Source of the DNA: Streptococcus oralis
GTDB taxonomy: Bacteria; Bacillota; Bacilli; Lactobacillales; Streptococcaceae
DNA: 64,000 nucleotides
Direction of reading: 5' to 3'
Assembly (NCBI RefSeq): GCF_024399415.1
Contig: NZ_CP029257.1
Location: 953,501-1,017,500, forward strand
The first letter of the stretch is position 1. Every line of letters starts with the position of its first letter. The position numbers and the translations under genes are program-made. This document shows positions 38,948-45,978 of the stretch, one piece after another. The notes under the pieces are model-generated. The model made no database searches. It saw only the letters and a program-made list of their open reading frames with translations, and had not been told where the DNA came from.

Positions 38948-38959
38948 ACTTGTAGAGTT

Positions 38960-39060
38960 GAACACGGGCTAAAAGCTCGGAAAAAAGATAAATCTCCTTG
39001 GCTTCATCGAAGCCAGCATTGATTTCCTATTTTTCAGTCGCTTTTGACGCCCTTTATATC
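38960..39060 (+). repeat. long-hairpin repeat, copy B
   Basis: 101 bases from GAACACGGGC to TATC. Outer arm GGGCTAAAAGC pairs with GCTTTTGACGCCC, middle AAAAAGAT-AAATC with GATTTCCTATTTTT, apical GGCTTC / GAAGCC around ATC. Confidence 0.75.
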
Positions 39061-39068
39061 ATGTAATT

Positions 39069-39170
39069 GAATTCGGACGGAGGTCTGCGAAAAAAAGATA
39101 GATTTCCTTGTGTTCATCGAACACATCGTCAATCTCCTATTTTTTCATTGCCCTCTTCGTCCTTAATATC
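39069..39170 (+). repeat. long-hairpin repeat, copy C (diverged)
   Basis: 102 bases. Sequence differs from copies B and D in the stems but pairing is kept: outer GGACGGAGG with CCTCTTCGTCC, apical TGTGTTC / GAACACA around ATC, and the conserved border TATC. Confidence 0.72.
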
Positions 39171-39178
39171 TTATATTC

Positions 39179-39279
39179 GAACACGGGCTAAAAGCTCGGA
39201 AAAAAGATAAATCTTCTTGGCTTCATCGAAGCCTGCGTAGATTTCCTATTTTTCAGTCGCTTTTTACGCCCTTAGTATC
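39179..39279 (+). repeat. long-hairpin repeat, copy D
   Basis: 101 bases, close to copy B (same apical GGCTTC / GAAGCC and outer GGGC / GCCC arms). It ends 22 bases before the acoC start. Confidence 0.75.
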
Positions 39280-39300
39280 ATAATTAGAATTGGAGAGGTC

Positions 39301-40344
39301 ATGGCTGATTACAAGCTAAGAGCGACTCCTGCGGCTAGAAAGTTAGCGGATGATTTAGGAATCAACCTCTACGACGTTTCTGGCTCAGGTGCAAACGGTC
39401 GTGTCCACAAAGAAGACGTGGAAACTTATAAAGACACAAATGTGGTTCGCATTTCGCCACTTGCAAAACGAATTGCCCTCGAACATAACATTGCTTGGCA
39501 GGAAATCCAAGGAACGGGTCATCGTGGTAAGATCATGAAGAAGGACGTTTTGGCCTTGCTTCCTGAAAATATCGAAAACGACACCATCAAGTCTCCTGCT
39601 CAGATTGAAAAAGTGGAAGAAGTTCCAGACAATATCACTCCTTATGGTGAGATTGAGCGTATTCCAATGACACCAATGCGTAAGGTTATAGCTCAACGTA
39701 TGGTTGAATCTTACCTAACTGCGCCAACCTTCACACTCAACTATGATGTCGATATGTCAGAAATGTTGGCCCTTCGTAAGAAGGTTCTTGATCCGATTAT
39801 GGAAGCGACTGGTAAGAAGACTACTGTAACAGACCTTCTTTCACTCGCTGTTGTGAAAACATTGATGAAACACCCATACATCAACGCTTCATTGACAGAA
39901 GACGGCAAGACCATCATCACTCATAACTATGTCAACCTTGCGATGGCGGTTGGGATGGATAACGGTCTAATGACACCAGTTGTTTACAATGCTGAAAAAA
40001 TGAGCTTGTCAGAGTTAGTAGTAGCCTTTAAAGACGTGATTGGTCGTACCTTGGATGGCAAATTGGCTCCAAGCGAACTGCAAAATTCAACCTTCACAAT
40101 TAGTAACTTGGGAATGTTTGGCGTTCAGTCCTTTGGTCCGATTATTAACCAACCAAACTCAGCTATCCTCGGAGTTAGCTCAACAGTTGAAAAACCTGTA
40201 GTTGTCAATGGTGAAATTGTTATTCGTCCTATCATGAGCCTTGGTTTAACTATTGACCACCGTGTTGTAGATGGTATGGCTGGTGCTAAGTTTATGAAAG
40301 ACTTGAAAGCCTTAATTGAGAACCCAATCTCAATGTTGGTTTAA
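39301..40344 (+). CDS. acoC: dihydrolipoamide acyltransferase E2 without a lipoyl domain
   Basis: The core transacylase of the complex, 347 residues. Unusually it has no N-terminal lipoyl domain: it begins directly with two peripheral-subunit-binding domains, RATPAARKLADDLGINLYDV (residues about 7-45) and RISPLAKRIALEHNIAWQEI (about 50-88), then a linker and the catalytic domain (about 118-347) with LTIDHRVVDGMAG carrying the active-site His and Asp. The lipoyl domain is on the E3 protein encoded next. This arrangement also occurs in the pneumococcal protein. GGAGAGGTC precedes the ATG. Confidence 0.92.
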   Translation: MADYKLRATPAARKLADDLGINLYDVSGSGANGRVHKEDVETYKDTNVVRISPLAKRIALEHNIAWQEIQGTGHRGKIMKKDVLALLPENIENDTIKSPAQIEKVEEVPDNITPYGEIERIPMTPMRKVIAQRMVESYLTAPTFTLNYDVDMSEMLALRKKVLDPIMEATGKKTTVTDLLSLAVVKTLMKHPYINASLTEDGKTIITHNYVNLAMAVGMDNGLMTPVVYNAEKMSLSELVVAFKDVIGRTLDGKLAPSELQNSTFTISNLGMFGVQSFGPIINQPNSAILGVSSTVEKPVVVNGEIVIRPIMSLGLTIDHRVVDGMAGAKFMKDLKALIENPISMLV

Positions 40345-40388
40345 GTTAGCTATTGTTATTTTAGAGTTTTAGATAAAGGAAGTAAGAC

Positions 40389-42092
40389 ATGGCCTTAGAA
40401 GTAATTATGCCAAAAGCCGGCGTGGATATGACAGAAGGACAAATCGTCCAATGGAATAAGAAAGTCGGTGAATTTGTAAAAGAAGGAGAAATCCTTTTGG
40501 AAATCATGACTGACAAAGTCAGCATGGAATTGGAAGCCGAAGAAGATGGATACTTGATTGCCATCCTCAAAGGAGATGGTGAAACTGTCCCTGTAACGGA
40601 AGTTATCGGTTACCTTGGGGAAGAAGGTGAGAATATCCCAACAGCTGGTGCTGTAGCGCCAGAAGCTAGCCCGGCGCCTGCAGCTAGTGCCTCAAACGAC
40701 GACGGTAAGAGTGATGACGCCTTTGATATCGTTGTGATTGGTGGAGGTCCTGCTGGTTATGTTGCAGCGATTAAAGCTGCCCAACTCGGTGGTAAGGTTG
40801 CCCTTGTTGAGAAATCTGAACTCGGTGGAACCTGCTTGAACCGTGGATGTATCCCAACTAAGACCTACCTTCACAACGCTGAAATCATCGAAAACATCGG
40901 TCATGCAGCAAACCGTGGTATCGTCATCGAAAATCCAAACTTTACTGTAGATATGGATAAACTTTTAGAAACTAAATCTAAAGTTGTCAATACCTTGGTA
41001 GGTGGTGTTGCGGGTCTTCTTCGTAGCTACGGAGTTACTGTTCATAAGGGTGTTGGTACAATCACTAAAGACAAGAATGTCTTGGTAGATGGTTCTGAAT
41101 TGCTTGAAACCAATAAAATCATCCTTGCCGGTGGTTCAAAAGTCAGCAAGATTAACGTCCCTGGTATGGAATCTCCACTTGTGATGACCAGCGATGATAT
41201 TCTTGAAATGAACGAAGTGCCAGAAAGCCTCGTAATCATCGGTGGTGGGGTTGTCGGTATCGAACTTGGTCAGGCCTTCATGACATTTGGTTCAAAAGTA
41301 ACTGTTATCGAAATGATGGACCGTATCGTTCCAGCTATGGATGCGGAAGTTTCTAAGAATCTTCGCTTGATTTTGGAACGCAAAGGTATGACTATCTTAA
41401 CAGGTACAAAACTGCAAGAAATCATCGAGGAAAATGGTCAACTTCGTATCAAGGTTGAAGGTAAAGACGATATCATTGCAAGCAAAGCCCTTCTTTCAAT
41501 CGGTCGTGTGCCAGACCTCGAAGGAATTGGCGATGTTGAGTTTGAGTTGGATCGTGGACGTATCAAGGTCAACGAATATATGGAAACTTCTGTTCCAGGT
41601 ATTTACGCACCAGGTGACATCAACGGTACTAAGATGTTGGCGCACGCAGCCTTCCGCATGGGTGAAGTTGCTGCTGAAAATGCCCTCAAAGGAAATCATG
41701 CTGTTGCCAAATTGAACTTGACTCCTGCAGCCATCTATACTCTTCCTGAAGTAGCAGCAGTAGGTTTGACTGAAGAACAAGCGCGTGAGAAATACGATGT
41801 AGCCATCGGTAAATTCAACTTTGCAGCCAACGGTCGTGCCATTGCATCTGATGCTGCTCAAGGTTTCGTAAAAGTTATCGCTGATAAGAAATACGGGGAA
41901 ATCCTTGGTGTGCACATCATTGGTCCTGCAGCCGCAGAATTGATTAACGAGGCATCAAGCATTATCGAAATGGAAATCACTGTTGAGGAAATGCTGAAGA
42001 CCATCCACGGACACCCAACCTACTCTGAAGTTATGTACGAAGCGTTTGCGGATGTTCTAGGAATGGCTATCCATTCACCTAAGAAAAAATAA
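40389..42092 (+). CDS. lpd: dihydrolipoamide dehydrogenase E3 with N-terminal lipoyl domain
   Basis: Reoxidises lipoamide with NAD. The 567-residue protein starts with a lipoyl domain (residues 1-80) whose attachment lysine is in MTDKVSMEL, then an Ala/Pro/Ser-rich flexible linker (about 85-108), then a full flavoprotein: FAD motif GGGPAGYVAAI, redox disulfide GGTCLNRGCIPTK, NAD motif GGGVVGIELG, and the C-terminal dimer domain with HIIGPAAAELI and active-site HGHPTYSE. It supplies the lipoyl group missing from AcoC. It lies 44 bases after acoC in the same transcript. Confidence 0.95.
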   Translation: MALEVIMPKAGVDMTEGQIVQWNKKVGEFVKEGEILLEIMTDKVSMELEAEEDGYLIAILKGDGETVPVTEVIGYLGEEGENIPTAGAVAPEASPAPAASASNDDGKSDDAFDIVVIGGGPAGYVAAIKAAQLGGKVALVEKSELGGTCLNRGCIPTKTYLHNAEIIENIGHAANRGIVIENPNFTVDMDKLLETKSKVVNTLVGGVAGLLRSYGVTVHKGVGTITKDKNVLVDGSELLETNKIILAGGSKVSKINVPGMESPLVMTSDDILEMNEVPESLVIIGGGVVGIELGQAFMTFGSKVTVIEMMDRIVPAMDAEVSKNLRLILERKGMTILTGTKLQEIIEENGQLRIKVEGKDDIIASKALLSIGRVPDLEGIGDVEFELDRGRIKVNEYMETSVPGIYAPGDINGTKMLAHAAFRMGEVAAENALKGNHAVAKLNLTPAAIYTLPEVAAVGLTEEQAREKYDVAIGKFNFAANGRAIASDAAQGFVKVIADKKYGEILGVHIIGPAAAELINEASSIIEMEITVEEMLKTIHGHPTYSEVMYEAFADVLGMAIHSPKKK

Positions 42093-42287
42093 ATAAGATT
42101 TTCAACTAAATTTTCTTAAAGTAGTACGGACGGCAGCGACCTCTATTAGAGTTCCATGCCTAAAAATTGAGCCTCTTGTCTCAATTTTTCCGAGAAATGT
42201 AACGATAACACGTTACATTTCTTTTTACCACTTTAGAAAATTTGATTGCTATGAACAGAATTTAAAAACTAAATTTTTGGAAATACT
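42093..42287 (+). terminator. intergenic hairpins after lpd, including a probable terminator
   Basis: Two perfect hairpins: AAAAATTGAG / CTCAATTTTT (42162-42171, 42180-42189) and GAAATGTAACG / CGTTACATTTC (42194-42204, 42211-42221) followed by CTTTTT. The second is a good terminator for the pyruvate dehydrogenase operon. The bases ahead (42125-42160) resemble no family I recognise. Confidence 0.6.
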
Positions 42288-43277
42288 ATGAAATACATTA
42301 TCAATCATTCAAACGACACTGCTTTTAATATCGCCTTGGAAGAATATGCCTTTAAACACTTACTAGATGAGGATCAAATCTTCCTTCTTTGGATTAACAA
42401 ACCTTCTATCATTGTTGGTCGTCACCAGAACACTATCGAAGAAATTAACCGTGATTATGTTCGAGAAAATGGTATTGAGGTAGTCCGTCGTATCAGTGGT
42501 GGTGGAGCTGTTTATCACGATTTAAACAACCTCAACTACACCATCATTTCAAAAGAAGATGAAAACAAGGCCTTTGACTTCAAGAGCTTCTCAACTCCAG
42601 TTATCAATACCTTGGCTCAACTAGGCGTTAAAGCTGAGTTCACAGGCCGTAATGACCTTGAGATTGATGGCAAAAAATTCTGTGGCAATGCCCAAGCCTA
42701 TATCAATGGCCGTATCATGCACCACGGTTGCTTGCTCTTTGACGTTGATTTGTCAGTCCTTGCTAATGCCCTCAAGGTTTCAAAAGATAAGTTTGAATCA
42801 AAAGGTGTGAAATCCGTCCGTTCTCGTGTAACCAATATTGTCAATGAATTACCAGAAAAAATCACAGTTGAAGAATTCCGTGATTTGCTATTGGAATACA
42901 TGAAAAAAGAGTACCCAGAGATGACTGAATACGTTTTTTCTGAGCAAGAATTAGCCGAAATCAATCGTATCAAGGATACCAAGTTCGGTACTTGGGACTG
43001 GAACTACGGTAAATCACCTGAATTTAACGTCCGTCGTGGTACAAAATTCACTAGTGGTAAGGTTGAAGTTTTTGCCAACGTCATTGAATCAAAAATCCAA
43101 GATATCAAGATTTACGGTGATTTCTTTGGTATCGAGGACGTTGCAGCTGTAGAAGATGTCCTTCGTGGCGTAAAATATGAACGCGAAGATGTCCTTAAAG
43201 CACTAGAAACTATTGACATCACACGCTACTTTGCTGGTATTAGTCGTGAAGAAATCGCTGAAGCAGTAGTGGGGTAA
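42288..43277 (+). CDS. lplA: lipoate-protein ligase
   Basis: Activates free lipoate with ATP and attaches it to lipoyl domains; the obvious target is the lipoyl domain of the Lpd protein next door. The 329-residue protein has the LplA N-terminal catalytic domain (WINKPSIIVGRHQNTIEEIN, RRISGGGAVYHDLNNLNYTI, and GRNDLEIDGKKFCGNAQ with the catalytic lysine) and the C-terminal accessory domain (about 245-329). It relies on scavenged lipoate; no lipoate synthesis genes are present here. A terminator follows. Confidence 0.94.
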   Translation: MKYIINHSNDTAFNIALEEYAFKHLLDEDQIFLLWINKPSIIVGRHQNTIEEINRDYVRENGIEVVRRISGGGAVYHDLNNLNYTIISKEDENKAFDFKSFSTPVINTLAQLGVKAEFTGRNDLEIDGKKFCGNAQAYINGRIMHHGCLLFDVDLSVLANALKVSKDKFESKGVKSVRSRVTNIVNELPEKITVEEFRDLLLEYMKKEYPEMTEYVFSEQELAEINRIKDTKFGTWDWNYGKSPEFNVRRGTKFTSGKVEVFANVIESKIQDIKIYGDFFGIEDVAAVEDVLRGVKYEREDVLKALETIDITRYFAGISREEIAEAVVG

Positions 43278-43280
43278 GGA

Positions 43281-43310
43281 AAAAGAATCCATTTATGATG
43301 GATTCTTTTA
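43281..43310 (+). terminator. terminator of lplA
   Basis: Stem AAAAGAATCCAT / ATGGATTCTTTT with loop TTATG. Confidence 0.8.
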
Positions 43311-43361
43311 TTAGGGTTAAACTTAATAATCATGCTGATTAGATTATAATAGAGATGAAAA

Positions 43362-44024
43362 ATGAAAAGGAATTATTCATTAATGTTAGAAATTCCAGTA
43401 GAAAGTCTTAATCTATTTGAACAGTTAGACCGCAATGTTGTTGCTTTCTATAGAAATGAAGAAATTTATCAAACTGAAAGTTTAAATATAAGCATCACAC
43501 AAGAACATTATGATATGAAATACAAAGAGCTTCAGCCTTTAGGATACCAGGCTGTTCAAATACCTTTAGGAATGGCTTTAGATAATGTAATCCAGCAAGC
43601 ATATTTCCAAAAACTTATAATTGGCGGTCTTCTGCCCGATGAAATCAAAGTAAACAAAGAAGACTTAATGCCTTTGAAAGATATTGTTGATAGTTTTTGT
43701 ATTATGTATGCTGCAGCGAATAACCGACTAGAACATAGTAAGGCTTATGAATTTATGAAAGATAAGACAGTATTCTTTATTGGTAAACTGTTAACTGACG
43801 ATCTTAAAAATGGTGACGAAATTTCGTATATGGGAATCGAAAGAGAATCAGCTGATGGAACTTCTTATGAAGCAGTAAAATGTTTTCTAACTAAAGAGAG
43901 TGCTGAGCAGTACAATGATTCAAAAAAACCTGTAAGCCAAGCAAATCTAGCCTATCTGCAAGCCTTTTGGGATAAACCAGTAATTATAGAGCCACACCGT
44001 AACTACTGGATTGAGTTTAAATAA
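43362..44024 (+). CDS. hypothetical protein
   Basis: A 220-residue soluble, acidic protein with no membrane segment, signal peptide or motif I can name. Features include EIPVESLNLFEQLDRNVVAFYRNEEIYQ and an SseB-like alternation of strands and helices toward the C-terminus (GDEISYMGIERES...YEAVKCFLTKESAEQYN). An ATG at 43383 has the better-placed AAAAGGA and may be the true start. It is the last plus-strand gene before the replication terminus and is convergent with xerS, sharing a terminator with it. AT content is higher than in the neighbouring housekeeping genes. Confidence 0.6.
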   Translation: MKRNYSLMLEIPVESLNLFEQLDRNVVAFYRNEEIYQTESLNISITQEHYDMKYKELQPLGYQAVQIPLGMALDNVIQQAYFQKLIIGGLLPDEIKVNKEDLMPLKDIVDSFCIMYAAANNRLEHSKAYEFMKDKTVFFIGKLLTDDLKNGDEISYMGIERESADGTSYEAVKCFLTKESAEQYNDSKKPVSQANLAYLQAFWDKPVIIEPHRNYWIEFK

Positions 44025-44026
44025 CT

Positions 44027-44066
44027 AAAAAACGAAAGATAAAAGGAATTGATCTTTCGTTTTTTA
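44027..44066. terminator. bidirectional terminator between the hypothetical gene and xerS
   Basis: Stem AAAAACGAAAGATC / GATCTTTCGTTTTT with A-run on one side and T-run on the other. Confidence 0.8.
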
Positions 44067-44103
44067 ACGATAATTGGTTTACATAATTTATAATATGTAA
44101 CAC

Positions 44104-45174
44104 TTATAAACTGTCCAAAGCATTCTTTTGTTCATCATTGACAATATGGGTATAGAGGTCAGTGACTTGTGTACTGGCGTGTCCTAGCTGATGGCTGACC
44201 AAAACCTGTGATTTAGTTGCATCATAGAGCCTAGTTGCCAGGGTATGCCGTAGTTTGTGGGGAGTTACACGGACTTTGAAGTCCTCAGAGTACTTAGCAA
44301 CCATTTTCTCGACGCTGGAAGCATCGATACGATTGGGAACACCACGATATAAGGTCAGAAAGAGCGCTGTATCTGTTTTTTCCGTCTTATAGCGTTGATT
44401 TCGAATGGCGAGATAATTTTCAAGGTAAGACTTGGCAAAGGCTGCGACATTGACAGAATCACGTTTGCCCCCTTTTCGAGTGACATCAATGACCATCATT
44501 TTGAGATTAAGGTCTCTTAGATCCAGATTAACAGCTTCAGATAGGCGGACACCAGACGCCAAGAGAAGGGCAATAATGGCTAAATCACGTTCTTTATTTT
44601 TATTGAATGACGAGAGAGCACGATTTGAGAGTTGTTGTGGGTACTCTTGGTCAATATAAGTCAGAAAACCTTCTGTTTCATCACCTAGAAAGAGTTTTTG
44701 CTTGATGTTTTCAGCTCTGGCAGCAAGTGTTTCTTTCTTTTTCTTGGTTGAAACTTTCTTCATTACATTACGATAGAAATAAGGCTCCCCCTGGTCGTTT
44801 TCGACTTCCTCGGTTAGATACTTGTAAAGACTAGATAGTGCTGACAAAGTGCGATTGATTGTTGTCTGAGAGACACCTTGTTTAGTTGTATTAGCATTCA
44901 GCAAAGGTCGTTCACGAAGATATAGAATAAAGGACTCCATGTCTTTTTTAGACATATTTTCCAAGACCGATAAAGGAATATCGACCATTTTATCCGCATT
45001 TGAGATTCCAGACTCCAAAACCCAGCTGAAAAATCGATCGTATTCCTTGAGGTATTCGTATAAGGTTGTAAAACTGTAGGGCACAGCAAGCTTAGATTGG
45101 TAGTATTCCAGAACATACCAGGGCATGATTTGTTTTAGTTTGTCGATTCGCTCTAGTAAAATCTCACGTTTCAT
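44104..45174 (-). CDS. xerS: tyrosine recombinase XerS
   Basis: The single Xer recombinase of streptococci, resolving chromosome dimers at difSL during division, together with FtsK. The 356-residue protein has an N-terminal DNA-binding core domain (about residues 25-125) and a catalytic domain with all expected residues: Arg210 (ASGVRLSEA), Lys234, His306 and Arg309 (PHKLRH), His332 (LGHAS) and nucleophile Tyr341 (LYTHI). ATG 45174 follows GGAGAAAATAC. Its recombination site lies 50-85 bases upstream. The streptococcal one-recombinase system is well established. Confidence 0.95.
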   Translation of the reverse strand: MKREILLERIDKLKQIMPWYVLEYYQSKLAVPYSFTTLYEYLKEYDRFFSWVLESGISNADKMVDIPLSVLENMSKKDMESFILYLRERPLLNANTTKQGVSQTTINRTLSALSSLYKYLTEEVENDQGEPYFYRNVMKKVSTKKKKETLAARAENIKQKLFLGDETEGFLTYIDQEYPQQLSNRALSSFNKNKERDLAIIALLLASGVRLSEAVNLDLRDLNLKMMVIDVTRKGGKRDSVNVAAFAKSYLENYLAIRNQRYKTEKTDTALFLTLYRGVPNRIDASSVEKMVAKYSEDFKVRVTPHKLRHTLATRLYDATKSQVLVSHQLGHASTQVTDLYTHIVNDEQKNALDSL

Positions 45175-45190
45175 GTATTTTCTCCATAAT

Positions 45191-45232
45191 TAAGTCTACT
45201 AGTAGTATAGCATAGACTTACATATTTTTCAA
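45191..45232 (-). promoter_or_regulatory. xerS promoter overlapping difSL, with flanking inverted repeat
   Basis: On the minus strand TTGAAA (45232-45227) lies inside the right arm of difSL; a 17-base spacer leads to the extended -10 TGcTATACT (hexamer 45209-45204). An inverted repeat TAAGTCTA / TAGACTTA (45191-45198, 45213-45220) encloses the -10. Recombinase or another protein bound here could block transcription. Confidence 0.6.
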
Positions 45233-45257
45233 GAAAATTATAGTTTTTCGGAAAGAT
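45225..45257 (-). other. difSL chromosome dimer resolution site
   Basis: Read on the minus strand: left arm ATCTTTCCGAAAAA, centre CTATAA, right arm TTTTCTTGAAAAA. The two arms are inexact inverted repeats of the XerS target, and the sequence and its place directly upstream of xerS match the difSL sites known from streptococci and lactococci. It marks the replication terminus; gene orientation changes here. Confidence 0.85.
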
Positions 45258-45314
45258 ATTATAAGAAACTTAAAACAGAAGTCTAACTTTCCCCCAGTTA
45301 TCCTGAACCCTTTA

Positions 45315-45605
45315 TTAAATTTCATCATACTTGAGCAACATATTCGGAATCTTTTCTTCAAGACTCTTGCGAACTTTACCTTGAATTGCAGTGTCCATCT
45401 GGCTGTTTATGCTTGTAATGGTTGATTTGGTTTCTGTAGCAATTTTCTTTGCTGCTTTATTAAAGTTATCTTTTAATTTATTTTTTGCTGTTATCGCTAA
45501 CTTTGCTTCCGTAATGATTCGGTTTCTTTCCATCATTCGATACATTTGTTTCAGTGCATATTGGTATTCTTCATCCGTGTAGTATTCATTCATTGGTGCT
45601 TGCAT
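45315..45605 (-). CDS. small helical partner protein of the TslA-like effector (TlaA2 position)
   Basis: A 96-residue, almost entirely helical protein (YTDEEYQYALKQMYRMMERN, then a basic middle and AIQGKVRKSLEEKIPNMLL). It is the size of WXG100-like/Lap targeting partners but lacks a WXG motif. It is the last gene of the effector operon, starting inside the preceding gene at ATG 45605 behind AAGGAG. By position it corresponds to TlaA2, one of two helical partners that type VII effector TslA needs for secretion in Staphylococcus aureus. No terminator separates it from difSL and xerS. Confidence 0.6.
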   Translation of the reverse strand: MQAPMNEYYTDEEYQYALKQMYRMMERNRIITEAKLAITAKNKLKDNFNKAAKKIATETKSTITSINSQMDTAIQGKVRKSLEEKIPNMLLKYDEI

Positions 45606-45978
45606 AATCTCTCCTTAATCTGTGAAATTCTTCGTCTAAATCATTTCTTTTTTTACGAAACTCGTTATCGTATTTTTCTCTCTCATCTTCGAGTTTAACC
45701 CTATGATCTCTGTATACTTGATTCGAAAAGTGTCTCAAATTTTCTATTTCTGTAAAGTAGTCTCTAACATCATCAACACTTGTCTCAAATTTTCTCAAAA
45801 TATGAGACATTTTATCAACTTCTTCGGAAATTAGTTTTTCTAAGTTTGCATTTCGTTCGTCTAGATCAAGGGCTTTCTTATCAAGTTCTTTCTTTTGTCG
45901 ATAATATCGTTCTTCTAGAGTATACAGTTCTCTCTCTTTTTCTCTAATTTCCTCCCATTTTACATCTTTTCTTTCCAT
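45586..45978 (-). CDS. coiled-coil partner protein of the TslA-like effector (TlaA1 position, DUF3958-like)
   Basis: A 130-residue, highly charged coiled-coil protein with long heptad stretches (REKERELYTLEERYYRQKKE, NANLEKLISEEVDKMSHILR). Similar DUF3958-type proteins accompany LXG and TslA effectors and form a helical bundle with the effector's targeting region. Its start (ATG 45978 behind AAGGAG) overlaps the end of tslA by 19 bases and its end overlaps the next gene by 20, indicating strict co-translation. Confidence 0.65.
   Translation of the reverse strand: MERKDVKWEEIREKERELYTLEERYYRQKKELDKKALDLDERNANLEKLISEEVDKMSHILRKFETSVDDVRDYFTEIENLRHFSNQVYRDHRVKLEDEREKYDNEFRKKRNDLDEEFHRLRRDYASTNE

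Larger units (their letters stand above)
38747..39300. other. 554-base gene-free region between acoB and acoC
   Basis: No protein-coding frame. It holds a structured element bounded by direct repeats (38793-38947), followed by three tandem copies of a ~102-base long-hairpin repeat (38960-39279). Because E1 and E2 genes of this complex are normally close together, this looks like accumulated insertions within an operon. The acoC ribosome site GGAGAG (39292-39297) follows the last copy. Confidence 0.7.

Noticed and set aside
38960-39279. CRISPR array
   Set aside because: Three repeats with period ~109 bases whose whole length folds as a hairpin; no short constant repeat with unique spacers and no cas genes.
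38747-39300. BOX or RUP element
   Set aside because: I looked for the boxA/boxC and RUP landmarks and do not find them here; the unit borders and stems are different. A formal comparison is still the decisive test.
45235-45240. TATAAT in the centre of difSL as a promoter
   Set aside because: It is part of the recombination core and has no suitable -35 upstream; the extended -10 at 45204-45209 is better placed for xerS.
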